Shown in pieces: positions 39,917 through 48,361 of a stretch of DNA of 64,000 bases (the stretch's first letter is position 1; each line of letters opens with the position of its first letter). The DNA comes from Vibrio vulnificus NBRC 15645 = ATCC 27562 (GTDB lineage: Bacteria > Pseudomonadota > Gammaproteobacteria > Enterobacterales > Vibrionaceae): positions 2,852,001-2,916,000 of the forward strand of contig NZ_CP012881.1 of the NCBI RefSeq assembly GCF_002224265.1, in the 5' to 3' direction. The translations under genes were made by a program, and so were the position numbers. The notes below the pieces were generated by a model that was not told the origin of the DNA, did not search any database, and saw only the letters and a list, made by a program, of their open reading frames with translations.

Positions 39917-41230
39917 TTAAGCGACGCTTTGAATGCGCTTTTTCTGCTGACGTTTCATCTGCTTTAGCGTCTCGATCGCTTTATCGAGATCCACTTCTAA
40001 GCCAAAGCGTTGCTTGAGGTTCATCAAGAAGAAGATGTCTTCACACATAGCTTTCTCTGGCTCGTCGCTGATTTTTGCCACCGGGGAGCCATTACATTCT
40101 GCCATCTTGACCACCATTGATATCGGTTGGTAACGGGTGCCTTTGTCATTGGTCCAATTGCCCATATCATTGGCGAGGAAAGTGCCAATGCCAAAACTTA
40201 TCTGTGCGCGTCCGGCGAAATACTCGCAAATATCAAGCGCACGCGCAAAATCCAGTCCATCGGTAAAAATCAAGGATTTAGTGGTTGGGTCGATGCCGAG
40301 ACTTTCGTAGTGGGCGATGATTTTATCTCCCCAAACAAATGGATTGCCGGAATCGTGTCTGACGCCTGCATAGGCAGTGGCTTTGTCTCGGTCAAAATCG
40401 CGAAGAAACGCATCAATACCGATGGTGTCGGTTAAAGCGATACCAAGGCTGCCATCAAACGCTTCAAGCCATTTGTCTAATGCGACACGTTGAGAGTGTT
40501 GAACAGCAACAAGCGCTTGATGCGCCATGGTCCATTCATGTGCGACCGTGCCAATTGGCGTTAAATTGAACTCTTGAGCAAGGTGATAATTACTGGTGCC
40601 TAAGAGCAGCTCTGGTACTCGTGCACGTAATACGTCAAGCATCATTTTTTGCGCAGCAAAGCTAAATCGGCGTCGTGTCCCCATCTCAGAGAAGCGGAAA
40701 TGAGTAATATTACGGCGTTTAAGTTCCGAATCTAAAAAGTCCAGTTTGTCCTCTAATACCTTGCGCAGTTGAGACTGGGGTATTTGTGCCCAATAACGAC
40801 GATTGCGCAGCTCTGAGATAATACTCATCACTAAGGTTTCATAGAGAATGGTTTCGTGCCAAATACCGTTTATGGTGACTCTGAGTTGGCAATCGCCCTG
40901 TGCGGTGCGGAAAATACCAACAGAGACTTGTTGCTGAGGGTGGAAGCGGAAGGTTTCTAAATAGGAGAGAAACTCAGCCGTTAAATAGGGTGCTTTCTCT
41001 GCCAAGTAAGCCAGTTGGGCAGCATCAAAGCGAAGTTCTGCGAGGTGGTCGATTTCCTCACGAACCTCTTCCACTAAATCAGACAAGTTGTCATCCGAGC
41101 GAACGATCAGTTCGTAGCGCACTTGCGTTTGAGGATAAAATCGATACGCGGCTTGCATCATATTGATTTTATAGACATCTAAATCAAGAACACTTTGAAT
41201 AATGGCTGGTTGAAAAAGTGGCGCGCACAT
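39917..41230 (-). CDS. pncB: Nicotinate phosphoribosyltransferase
   Basis: 437 residues. Aligned by eye, it follows E. coli PncB (400 residues) closely: S-V-L-D-L-D-V-Y-K-I-N-M, M-G-T-R-R-R-F-S, G-T-S-N-Y-x-L-A, R-H-D-S-G-N-P and S-F-G-I-G-T blocks. The conserved His of the family lies in T-V-A-H-E-W. It joins nicotinate to PRPP with ATP, first step of Preiss-Handler NAD salvage. It diverges from nrtR-pncA, which supplies its regulator and its substrate. Confidence 0.94.
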   Translation of the reverse strand: MCAPLFQPAIIQSVLDLDVYKINMMQAAYRFYPQTQVRYELIVRSDDNLSDLVEEVREEIDHLAELRFDAAQLAYLAEKAPYLTAEFLSYLETFRFHPQQQVSVGIFRTAQGDCQLRVTINGIWHETILYETLVMSIISELRNRRYWAQIPQSQLRKVLEDKLDFLDSELKRRNITHFRFSEMGTRRRFSFAAQKMMLDVLRARVPELLLGTSNYHLAQEFNLTPIGTVAHEWTMAHQALVAVQHSQRVALDKWLEAFDGSLGIALTDTIGIDAFLRDFDRDKATAYAGVRHDSGNPFVWGDKIIAHYESLGIDPTTKSLIFTDGLDFARALDICEYFAGRAQISFGIGTFLANDMGNWTNDKGTRYQPISMVVKMAECNGSPVAKISDEPEKAMCEDIFFLMNLKQRFGLEVDLDKAIETLKQMKRQQKKRIQSVA

Positions 41231-41432
41231 GTATCTGTTTTCACCCTATTTAGGTTAAGAACATTTTGTTCATTAATGTGCTGAACTCTAAATGAGAGAG
41301 TATAGTTTGTCAATTTTTGTTACTAACGTCTCATTGCTCGGCGAGGCTAGTGTCAGCTAATTTGATTATCTTCTTGGGTGGGTAAAGTACAACGGGAATC
41401 GATTGACTAGGTATAAAACAAAGTTAGGAACA

Positions 41433-41477
41433 AAAGTGTACTTTCCTATTGACCCTATAGGAGCGTCTCAGTATTGT
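41433..41477 (+). promoter_or_regulatory. nrtR promoter with overlapping inverted repeats
   Basis: TTGACC (41449-41454), 17-base spacer, TATTGT (41472-41477): a good sigma-70 promoter with transcription start near 41484. Overlapping or adjacent dyads AAAGT-GT-ACTTT (41433-41444) and TCCTAT-N7-ATAGGA (41444-41462) are candidate NrtR sites. I cannot say which one NrtR uses. Confidence 0.55.
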
Positions 41478-41507
41478 AGTGCCAGTTTGATATTTAAGAG
41501 TTAGCGT

Positions 41508-42221
41508 ATGATTGTTACGATTGACATGATTTGCTTGAAGCTAGGTGAGAAAGGGTTGGAAGTTCTGCTGATTAAGCGCACCAATCCTGAGCGACCGCAG
41601 CATGGCATGTGGTCTATTCCGGGAGGATTTGTGTTTGAACACGATTTATCCCAAGAGGGAGGACAACCCGCCGACGCTGATTTTGACTCTGCGCGACGTC
41701 GTATCTGCCGACAAAAAATTCATACCTATCCTCACTACATCAGTGAGCCGATGGTGGATGGTAATCCAAAGCGCGATCCCCATGGTTGGAGCGTGACCAT
41801 CGCTCACTATGCATTACTTAATCAAACCAATATCGAACAAATTCAAAACTGTGGTTTGTGCGATCAGCAATTGGCTTGGTTCGCGCTTGAGTCGGTACTG
41901 CAAGGTAAAGTGGCGCTGGCCTTTGACCATGCTGATTTAATTCGCCTCGCATGGACCAAATTACGTGCCGCGATCGAATACACTTCGGTGGTTTTGTTTG
42001 CACTCGAAAAAGAGTTTCTCGTTTCTGACATCATTCATGCCTACGCCAAGTTTGGTGTGGATGTGAACCGCATGACGATCAAGCGACGCTTGATCGATAC
42101 TGGTGTGATCGTTAGCGCGAATAAAATTGCCTCGACCAATAAGGGGAAAGGAGGCAAGCCCGCTCAAGTTTATAGCTTAGCGCATAAGCACGTAACCTAT
42201 TTTCAAACTTGCTTGCGTTAA
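41508..42221 (+). CDS. nrtR: NrtR, Nudix-related regulator of NAD synthesis
   Basis: 237 residues. The N-terminal ~150 residues are a Nudix fold (M-W-S-I-P-G-G-F-V) whose catalytic box is degenerate (R-R-R-I-C-R-Q-K in place of REUXEE), as usual in NrtR. A winged helix (~165-232, including N-R-M-T-I-K-R-R-L) binds DNA. NrtR senses ADP-ribose or NAD products and represses NAD salvage and synthesis genes; here pncB and pncA flank it. pncA follows after twelve bases. Confidence 0.9.
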   Translation: MIVTIDMICLKLGEKGLEVLLIKRTNPERPQHGMWSIPGGFVFEHDLSQEGGQPADADFDSARRRICRQKIHTYPHYISEPMVDGNPKRDPHGWSVTIAHYALLNQTNIEQIQNCGLCDQQLAWFALESVLQGKVALAFDHADLIRLAWTKLRAAIEYTSVVLFALEKEFLVSDIIHAYAKFGVDVNRMTIKRRLIDTGVIVSANKIASTNKGKGGKPAQVYSLAHKHVTYFQTCLR

Positions 42222-42233
42222 AGGGAGTTAAAC

Positions 42234-42878
42234 ATGGTAGATATCTTTAAAAATCGCACCGCGTCGTTAGATGTGGATCCGCAACAAGGGTTTAGTGAGT
42301 TATGCCCGAATGAGCTTCCTGTCTCCGGTGCGTTAGAAATTGTTGAAGCGTTAAAGCAGAATCACACAAAAACAAAGTTAAAGTTAGTGTCGCGCGATAT
42401 GCATCCTCCGGGAGCTGCGTGGGAAGCTGAAACGCCTGCAAACATGTTAGAGCCGGTTGGTCTTCCGGAAGTGGATATTAAATGGAATCCGCATTGTATT
42501 GTCGGTACGCAGGGTGTCGAATTGTTACCGGGGTTACCGGCTATTCGAGAGTACGATTTCCAAATGAATAAAGGTATCGATCCCGATGCTCACCCATACG
42601 GGGCATTTTATCATGACCAAGCCGATACGCTATCGACAGGGGGAATTGAGTTCCTTCGTACCCATGGAATAGATACTGTGCTTGTCGGTGGGTTGGCACT
42701 GGACTTTTGCGTGAAGAAATCCATTGAACAGCTTGTTGCCGCAGGTTTTAAGGTGATTCTAAATTTGGCGTCAACTCGCGCAGTGTTTCCAGAAAACAAC
42801 GCACAGGTGCTCAGTCACTTAACGGCGCTTGGCGTTATCTGTATCGATGATGTGAATCAAGTGCAACTGCACGAATGA
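42234..42878 (+). CDS. pncA: Nicotinamidase (isochorismatase-like fold)
   Basis: 214 residues. Catalytic Asp in D15-P-Q-Q-G-F, metal ligands D-M-H in S-R-D-M-H-P, Lys in D-I-K-W-N-P-H-C and nucleophile Cys in L-A-L-D-F-C-V-K-K-S. These make up the nicotinamidase D-K-C triad with its metal site. It hydrolyses nicotinamide to nicotinate, the substrate of PncB. Second gene of the nrtR operon, so probably under NrtR control. Confidence 0.92.
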   Translation: MVDIFKNRTASLDVDPQQGFSELCPNELPVSGALEIVEALKQNHTKTKLKLVSRDMHPPGAAWEAETPANMLEPVGLPEVDIKWNPHCIVGTQGVELLPGLPAIREYDFQMNKGIDPDAHPYGAFYHDQADTLSTGGIEFLRTHGIDTVLVGGLALDFCVKKSIEQLVAAGFKVILNLASTRAVFPENNAQVLSHLTALGVICIDDVNQVQLHE

Positions 42879-43293
42879 AATACTGCTATTTTTGAAACAA
42901 ATTGCTAGGGTGTTATCCTATTTATGTGCATGTTATTGCGGTTGCAACTTACTGATAAAAAGGAAGGTTTTGTCAGAGTGGTGAAAAAACATGCGATAGC
43001 TAACGAAAATATCAAATAGATAAAAATTTCGTAATTTGACTTAAGTTTAGTTGTTTAGTCTTTATAAGTGTTTGCTTTATTACATTTTTTGTTGAATTGC
43101 TTCAAAAATTGACACTCTAGCGCTGTTTTTTTGATTTCAATGCGCGATTTAGATCAAATAAAAAGTTGGCGTAAATCAGAAGCTTGGCATACACTTTCCG
43201 TTGTAAGCCCGATATGTTGTTGATTGGTAGGGCAAATTGCTTTGGCGCTACCCACTGTGTAGCAAGGTATAACTTAGCTTTGAGGAAAGTTTT
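42879..43293. promoter_or_regulatory. ihfA promoter region
   Basis: 415 bases, AT-rich, no ORF that I trust. A plausible promoter is TTGGCG (43166-43171), 18-base spacer, TACACT (43190-43195); another TTGACA lies at 43109-43114. A partial stem (GGTAG/CTACC, ~43226-43252) lies in the leader. No hairpin with a T-run follows pncA, so pncA transcription could read into ihfA. Confidence 0.4.
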
Positions 43294-43584
43294 ATGGCGC
43301 TCACAAAAGCCGATTTGGCAGAGAACCTGTTTGAAACACTAGGATTTAGTAAACGGGACGCCAAGGACACGGTTGAAGTGTTTTTTGAAGAAATTCGCAA
43401 GGCACTAGAAAATGGCGAGCAGGTAAAGCTATCAGGTTTTGGTAACTTTGACTTACGTGATAAGAACGAAAGACCTGGTCGTAATCCAAAAACCGGTGAA
43501 GACATTCCAATTACTGCACGACGCGTTGTCACTTTCAGACCGGGCCAGAAGCTAAAAGCTCGCGTAGAAAATCTTAAAAAGTAA
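43294..43584 (+). CDS. ihfA: Integration host factor alpha subunit
   Basis: 96 residues, usual length 94-99. HU/IHF fold with [20 protein letters not shown] and the DNA-intercalating arm motif [17 protein letters not shown]. The alpha identity fits the arm sequence and the pheST neighbourhood. With IhfB it bends DNA at specific sites. ATG preceded by GAGGAAAG. Confidence 0.97.
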   Translation: MALTKADLAENLFETLGFSKRDAKDTVEVFFEEIRKALENGEQVKLSGFGNFDLRDKNERPGRNPKTGEDIPITARRVVTFRPGQKLKARVENLKK

Positions 43585-43601
43585 TTGAATCTGAACACTG
43601 A

Positions 43602-43624
43602 AAGACCACGCATTGCGTGGTCTT
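43602..43624 (+). terminator. Terminator of ihfA
   Basis: AAGACCACGC-ATT-GCGTGGTCTT, a ten-bp stem 17 bases after the ihfA stop. The T-run is short (TT-CG-TTT). Confidence 0.65.
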
Positions 43625-43665
43625 CGTTTATCTGCGGTATCTCACTCGCTTATTTGCTTAAGCGC

Positions 43666-44442
43666 TTAAGCCGCTTCCAAGTGTGTGGTTAAATAAGGTT
43701 GCCACGCTTGTTGGTAAAGATCTTTCGAGTGGCTTCTTAGTCGTTTAATGGTCGCCAACTCGACATCATTCAGTGAACGCGTTTCACTTGCCGCTTGTCT
43801 CTCCATCATTTGAATTTGCTGATATAAATCGTGTTCAGGGCCACTTTTCACATCTGCAATGGCTTTTAGGTGCAATTGGACTTCTGCAACTAAGTTAGTC
43901 TTTGGTAGTTGCACCAACAGGTTGAGGTCGCGATATCCAGACTCACCTGGGCTCTTAAAGCGGTTTTTCACCTTTACGATGCGTGTTTCTCGCTCTAAAG
44001 CCTCGTAGGCACTAACAAGGCTAGCCACGTCATCGGCCACAATGGTTGCCCTAGCGAGGTCAGTAATACGCTCTGGTTGATGATTAAGTTCCAAGGCAAT
44101 TTTTTGTTTTGCACGTTGTTGTGACTTCACACCAGCAAAATAGGGCTGAGTATCCGTCAACAGCGCCGTGCTCTTTACGATGGTCTCGAGCTCAAATTGC
44201 GCTTGATGTGCTTTGCTATAAAGCACGTCGAAATCAGTGTAGGGTTGAAGTGGTCGCGTATCAGTGGATTGAATGCCGTATAAACCGCTCAAGCTGTGTT
44301 TAAACAGTTTTGAGCACACTTCATTTTGGCTGGTTTCGCGCTGTTTTTCTTGGTTCGATGGCGCGGTGGGAATGGCTGCAAACGCAGGTGCACGGCTTAG
44401 TACCAAAAGCATCAATGCGGTAGTACGAAGAAATAAGCTCAT
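43666..44442 (-). CDS. relV: RelV-type small alarmone synthetase with signal-like N-terminus
   Basis: 258 residues; AAGGAG five bases before ATG fixes the start. Residues 1-23 (a basic-hydrophobic stretch ending P-A-F-A-A-I) look like a cleavable signal peptide, odd for a (p)ppGpp synthetase. Residues ~65-215 are the RelA/SpoT synthetase fold: D-L-A-R-A-T-I-V-A-D, the R-F-K-S-P...G-Y-R-D-L-N block and catalytic-side Glu in A-E-V-Q-L-H-L-K. No hydrolase or TGS domain. V. cholerae RelV (VC1224) sits at the same place near ihfA and makes ppGpp. Confidence 0.9.
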   Translation of the reverse strand: MSLFLRTTALMLLVLSRAPAFAAIPTAPSNQEKQRETSQNEVCSKLFKHSLSGLYGIQSTDTRPLQPYTDFDVLYSKAHQAQFELETIVKSTALLTDTQPYFAGVKSQQRAKQKIALELNHQPERITDLARATIVADDVASLVSAYEALERETRIVKVKNRFKSPGESGYRDLNLLVQLPKTNLVAEVQLHLKAIADVKSGPEHDLYQQIQMMERQAASETRSLNDVELATIKRLRSHSKDLYQQAWQPYLTTHLEAA

Positions 44443-44732
44443 TCACTCTCCTTAACTTGCGTTGTTTTAGTAAACGGGGGAGTTAAAAGGTCTAAAACAC
44501 AGTCAAGTTACTTAAGTTATGGGGGCGCACTGTCAGGAAACAATCAAGATAAGTGTATATGTTTCTCTTATGTGCGCAGTGTCACACACTGCATAATCCT
44601 CCGATTTCAGTCATACACTCTACATTTCTGGGATTAACGAAATATGAACGAAAACCACTTTTCACTGTTTTCAATGTTAATTATTGGTTAGGCTATGGCG
44701 CAGGTCAGTTCAAAAGAAAGATACAAATCACG

Positions 44733-45386
44733 ATGAGAGATGCAGAATTTTGGCACAACAAATGGGCCAGCAATCAGATTGGCTTCCATTTGGAAGACGT
44801 TAACCCATTGTTGACCCGTTTTTGGTCTGTATTGGCCCCGAAGCGAGAAGAAACGGTTTTGGTTCCACTTTGTGGCAAAACAGAAGATCTTGCGTGGTTA
44901 GCCACAAAACATGATCACGTTGAAGGCGCTGAACTTAGTTTGATTGCTGTGCGGTCATTTTTTGCAGAGCACTTCTACACTCCGACGGTGATTCCGATTT
45001 CCGGCCAACATGAGCTCTATCAGTTTGATGAGTTGGCTATTTACGCGGGGGATTTTTTCACCGCTCCGCTCAGTAAAGCAGATTTGATATACGACCGTGC
45101 TGCACTGATCGCGTTGCCAGAAGAGATGCGAGTGGAGTATGTACAACGCATTCGTGGTCTATTAAATCCTGGCGGGCGTATTTTACTGGTGAGTTTAGAT
45201 TACCCTCAGCAAGAGATGTCCGGCCCTCCGTTTTCGGTGACTCAAAAAGAGATAGAACACTTATTTGCGGGCATGCGTGTGACACGTTTGCATCAAGACA
45301 TTGCGGATGAACATCATCCCAAAATTGCAAAACAAGGCTTAAGTCGCTTTAGCGAAGAAGTCTACGTTATTGAAAGCAATAAATAA
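44733..45386 (+). CDS. tpm: Thiopurine S-methyltransferase
   Basis: 217 residues from the ATG at 44733; the frame is open further upstream, but the family starts at M-R-D-A-E-F-W. Motifs: [13 protein letters not shown], the SAM loop [15 protein letters not shown], and D-R-A-A-L-I-A-L-P. Bacterial Tpm enzymes methylate thiopurines and, in some species, tellurite or selenite. Length matches Pseudomonas Tpm (218). Confidence 0.93.
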   Translation: MRDAEFWHNKWASNQIGFHLEDVNPLLTRFWSVLAPKREETVLVPLCGKTEDLAWLATKHDHVEGAELSLIAVRSFFAEHFYTPTVIPISGQHELYQFDELAIYAGDFFTAPLSKADLIYDRAALIALPEEMRVEYVQRIRGLLNPGGRILLVSLDYPQQEMSGPPFSVTQKEIEHLFAGMRVTRLHQDIADEHHPKIAKQGLSRFSEEVYVIESNK

Positions 45387-45387
45387 C

Positions 45388-45413
45388 AAAGGGTAGCGTG
45401 AGCTACCCTTTTT
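45388..45413. terminator. Terminator between tpm and purT
   Basis: AAAGGGTAGC-GTGA-GCTACCCTTT with TTAATTTG after it. It ends tpm directly after its stop and may also act for convergent purT. Confidence 0.82.
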
Positions 45414-45438
45414 AATTTGCTTAATCGAAAAACGATAT

Positions 45439-46614
45439 TCAGTAAATCACTTTGATTTTCTTGGCACTTTCTATTGCCGCATCCACTGCTTTTTCAGTGC
45501 TAGAACGACGTGTCAACACCACGCCTAAACGACGACGACCATTAATATCGGGTTTGCCAAAAAGACGCAACTGGGTTTGCGGTTGTTCAAGAGCGTCAGA
45601 CATCCCGTCAAAGCGAATGTTCTCTGACTGACCATTGCCTAAAATCACCGCTGACGCGCAAGGGCCGTATTGGGTAATCTTGTTGACTGGCATGCCAGTA
45701 AATGCGCGAACGTGGAGAGCAAATTCAGACATTTCTTGAGAGATGAGCGTTACTAGCCCAGTATCGTGCGGGCGAGGGGAGACTTCGTTGAAGATCACCT
45801 TGTCACCTTTGACGAAAAGTTCTACACCGAAAAGACCGTAGCCGCCTAATGCATTGACGACCTGCTCTGCGGTGTATTCTGCGGCTTTGATAGCATTTTC
45901 AGACATTTTTTGTGGTTGCCACGATTCACGATAATCTCCATCTTCTTGTCGATGGCCAATTGGTGCACAGAAATGCACGCCATCAACCGCGCGGACGGTA
46001 AGAAGAGTGATCTCATAATCGAAGTCGATAAAGCCTTCAACAATCACTCGTCCAGCGCCTGTGCGACCGCCTTCTTGAGCGTATTGCCATGCTTTCTCAA
46101 TGTCGGCTGGAGATTTAATCACGCTTTGTCCTTTGCCAGAAGAACTCATCACGGGTTTTACAACGCAAGGAATCGACACCGCTTCAACGGCTTCGACAAA
46201 TTGCTGATAGTTATCTGCAAAGCGATAGGGTGAGGTAGTGAGGCCAAGCTCTTCTGCAGCTAAACGACGAATCCCTTCACGGTTCATCGTAAGTTTGGTT
46301 GCTTTTGCACTAGGAACCACGTTTAAGCCTTGTTCCTCAAGTTCTACCAACTTGTCTGTTGCGATGGCCTCGATCTCCGGAACCACAAACGCAGGTTGTT
46401 CTGCAGCGATAACTTTCTCTAGCTCGCTTGCATCTAACATGTCGAAAACATAACTGCGGTGTGCTACTTGCATCGCGGGTGCATCAGGGTAACGATCACA
46501 GGCAATCACTTCCAGACCAAGACGTTGGCATTCGATTGCCACCTCTTTACCGAGTTCACCAGAGCCTAAAAGTAATACGCGTGTGGCGCTTTCGCGAGTC
46601 GCGGTACCGAACAT
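45439..46614 (-). CDS. purT: Formate-dependent phosphoribosylglycinamide formyltransferase
   Basis: 391 residues, standard length. ATP-grasp enzyme: N-terminal [12 protein letters not shown], the ATP-binding [11 protein letters not shown] loop, and [12 protein letters not shown] metal site. It formylates GAR with formate and ATP in step 3 of purine synthesis, an alternative to PurN. AAAGGAAG precedes the ATG. A PurR box lies upstream. Confidence 0.96.
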   Translation of the reverse strand: MFGTATRESATRVLLLGSGELGKEVAIECQRLGLEVIACDRYPDAPAMQVAHRSYVFDMLDASELEKVIAAEQPAFVVPEIEAIATDKLVELEEQGLNVVPSAKATKLTMNREGIRRLAAEELGLTTSPYRFADNYQQFVEAVEAVSIPCVVKPVMSSSGKGQSVIKSPADIEKAWQYAQEGGRTGAGRVIVEGFIDFDYEITLLTVRAVDGVHFCAPIGHRQEDGDYRESWQPQKMSENAIKAAEYTAEQVVNALGGYGLFGVELFVKGDKVIFNEVSPRPHDTGLVTLISQEMSEFALHVRAFTGMPVNKITQYGPCASAVILGNGQSENIRFDGMSDALEQPQTQLRLFGKPDINGRRRLGVVLTRRSSTEKAVDAAIESAKKIKVIY

Positions 46615-46678
46615 AGTGCTTCCTTTAAAAGTAATCAGAGAGAATAAAATTGCCGCCGATCATACTCAATTTAACCCA

Positions 46679-46698
46679 CAAAGCAAACGTTTGCTTTG
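46679..46698 (-). promoter_or_regulatory. PurR operator of purT
   Basis: Perfect 20-base palindrome CAAAGCAAACGTTTGCTTTG. Its centre GCAAACGTTTGC matches the known PurR consensus. It lies 65-84 bases before the purT start, where a repressor site is expected. Confidence 0.82.
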
Positions 46699-46711
46699 CG
46701 GTTTTAAAGAA

Positions 46712-46732
46712 AGCCCTACGTAAAGTAGGGCT
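46712..46732 (-). terminator. Terminator of cdd
   Basis: AGCCCTAC-GTAAA-GTAGGGCT, with TTCTTT following on the minus strand, thirteen bases past the cdd stop. Confidence 0.65.
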
Positions 46733-46744
46733 GACGAGATATCA

Positions 46745-47632
46745 CTATAGGCTGAGATAACTCACTGGAATGTCGGGGTTTAAGGCTTCCAGTGTTGACT
46801 GAGTGCATGCTAAGTGGCTAATTTTACCTTTATGGTTTTCAACCAGAGCTGCAGCCTGAATACTTGCAAATGTCTCACCCGCCAGCAGCAGTTGAATCAA
46901 AGCCACTTGCAGTGGTGGAAGGCTTGGGTTGAAAGCGGCGTTTTCGGCGTATGCACCCAGATAAACGCGTCCACTTTCCGTTTGCAATGCCACGCCACTC
47001 AAGTTGTGTGTATAAGGTGCATGACTGCGGTTCATCGCTTCAACCGCACGTTGCATTAAGGCATCATCATCTTCAGTGGTGAAACCATGATGGACTTGGC
47101 TCATTAATGCGGATTCGATGCCCAAATCTGAAGGGCCAAATGAATCTGGCAGATAGTCGTGTAGTTTCTTTTCTTCGCGCTCTGGCAATTGAATCTTAAG
47201 CTCTTTGGCACTGGATAATTCATTCATGAATTGACGGCAGTGGCCACAAGGGCTGAAATTAATGGTGATGTCTGAAAGACCTTGCTCGCCTTTCATCCAT
47301 GCATGGCTGATCGCCGATTGTTCAGCATGAACTGTTTGTCCAAGTTGGACTCCATCAAACTCCATATTAGCGCCAAAATAAAGAGTACCAGATAGGCCAC
47401 GAACGATCGCGCCAACATAAAACTCAGAGATGGGCGCGTAAGAGTAGGCGGCAGCAAAGGGAAGCAGCGCAACGCGCAGTTGGTTATCGGTCATCCCTGT
47501 TTGCTTGAGTAACTCATCAAACTGAACTGTTGAAAGGGAAGCATCAAAGTCAGCAGCCAAAATGATAGGCGCTAGATGGCGTGAAAGTGATTCTGGTGCG
47601 CTTGCCAGCGCGTTCTCAAAGCGACTCTTCAT
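46745..47632 (-). CDS. cdd: Cytidine deaminase
   Basis: 295 residues from the ATG at 47632 with AAGGA six bases upstream; E. coli Cdd has 294 and starts at the same point. Zinc motifs V-H-A-E-Q-S-A and [12 protein letters not shown] (His-Ala-Glu, PCxxC). The C-terminal half is a second, inactive deaminase fold as in the dimeric enterobacterial type. It deaminates cytidine and deoxycytidine for salvage. Single gene. Confidence 0.96.
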   Translation of the reverse strand: MKSRFENALASAPESLSRHLAPIILAADFDASLSTVQFDELLKQTGMTDNQLRVALLPFAAAYSYAPISEFYVGAIVRGLSGTLYFGANMEFDGVQLGQTVHAEQSAISHAWMKGEQGLSDITINFSPCGHCRQFMNELSSAKELKIQLPEREEKKLHDYLPDSFGPSDLGIESALMSQVHHGFTTEDDDALMQRAVEAMNRSHAPYTHNLSGVALQTESGRVYLGAYAENAAFNPSLPPLQVALIQLLLAGETFASIQAAALVENHKGKISHLACTQSTLEALNPDIPVSYLSL

Positions 47633-47661
47633 GGTGAATCCTTGTAATTGCATGGAAGGTT

Positions 47662-47703
47662 ATTCTATGCAAGAACGAAAACTCTTCAGTGATCTTTGTC
47701 ACT
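47662..47703 (-). promoter_or_regulatory. cdd promoter with CRP-like site
   Basis: AGTGA-TCTTTG-TCACT (47688-47703) matches 8 of 10 conserved CRP positions. A minus-strand -10 box TAGAAT (47662-47667) predicts a start near 47655, putting the CRP centre at about -41 (class II). A weaker second CRP-like site is at 47755-47770. E. coli cdd is under CRP and CytR; no CytR site is claimed here. Confidence 0.6.
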
Positions 47704-47872
47704 ATAAGTAATGTAACGGTGGTTTATGTTGCATTATTAGAGTGATGTCACAAATGTATTCGATTGCACAATGCTTCAGAAAGATAGTTGAATATTTCTG
47801 GTTATGCGAAGGTCTGTCTGTTTGAGGAGAAAAATGGGTAGAAGAAGCGAAGGGGAAGCTGGCACTGACGAT
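47704..47872. other. Gene-free stretch between cdd promoter and small ORF terminator
   Basis: Part of a 359-base stretch (47633-47991) without a credible gene. Apart from the weak second CRP-like site nothing stands out. An open frame of 75 codons on the minus strand here overlaps the terminator and has no ribosome-binding site. Confidence 0.4.
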
Positions 47873-47901
47873 AAAAAATACCCTCTGCAAAGAGAGGGTA
47901 T
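47873..47901 (-). terminator. Terminator of the small Cys-rich protein gene
   Basis: ATACCCTCT-GCAAAG-AGAGGGTAT (47878-47901 overall stem) with six T residues on the minus strand, 90 bases past the small gene. Confidence 0.75.
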
Positions 47902-47991
47902 CGAAATCATCCATTGATGCTTGATTCATTCCTAGAGTGGTTATCCAAGCTTATTGATTTTTTATTTACGATAAAGTGCGGCTAGCTGACA

Positions 47992-48174
47992 CTATGAACT
48001 TAACATTTGACGATCACGCATCTGTTGTTCACCAATGTTAAACAAGCGCACATCAATTTTCGCAATGTCATTGCATTCTTGACATGCGTGATGGCATTTG
48101 CCATCAAGATAGTCATGTCTAGTCAGCATTCTTGGCTTTTTGCACCAATCGCAGGTGCCTTCAATTGTAAACAT
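47992..48174 (-). CDS. Small Cys-rich (zinc-ribbon-like) protein
   Basis: 60 residues. ATG preceded by GGGGAG at six bases, a strong ribosome-binding site. Four of its cysteines form C-D-W-C and C-x3-C-x2-C, with His next to them (K-C-H-H-A-C-Q-E-C), a likely zinc ribbon or treble-clef. No family recognised. It has its own terminator. It could be a small RNA- or DNA-binding factor; this is a guess from the fold only. Confidence 0.7.
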   Translation of the reverse strand: MFTIEGTCDWCKKPRMLTRHDYLDGKCHHACQECNDIAKIDVRLFNIGEQQMRDRQMLSS

Positions 48175-48322
48175 CTCGTTCTCCCCACCTAGAGTCTTGG
48201 TTAGGTGTTATTTTGCGGCGCTATTATGCCATAACTTTTCTATGGGTGTTAAATGTCTGTAAATAAAATTTGAGAGCGTGATCGATTGCGAGAGTAGATT
48301 ATATGGGTGTTTCGTGTTTTGA

Positions 48323-48361
48323 TTGATATATCAACAATTGTTGTGTTACTTATTTGTAACA
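48323..48361. repeat. Cluster of three overlapping palindromes
   Basis: TTGATATATCAA (48323-48334), CAACAATTGTTG (48332-48343) and TGTTAC-TTATTT-GTAACA (48344-48361) follow each other at the 3' end of the Sel1-DnaJ gene and in front of the small Cys-rich gene. No T-run follows on the minus strand. Could be a terminator variant or regulator sites. Confidence 0.4.

Noticed and set aside
39917..41230. NadV (nicotinamide phosphoribosyltransferase) identity
   Set aside because: Sequence blocks follow E. coli PncB along the whole length, and pncA next door makes nicotinate, the PncB substrate.
47702..47929. 75-codon minus-strand frame
   Set aside because: It overlaps the terminator of the upstream small gene and the CRP-site region and has no ribosome-binding site.
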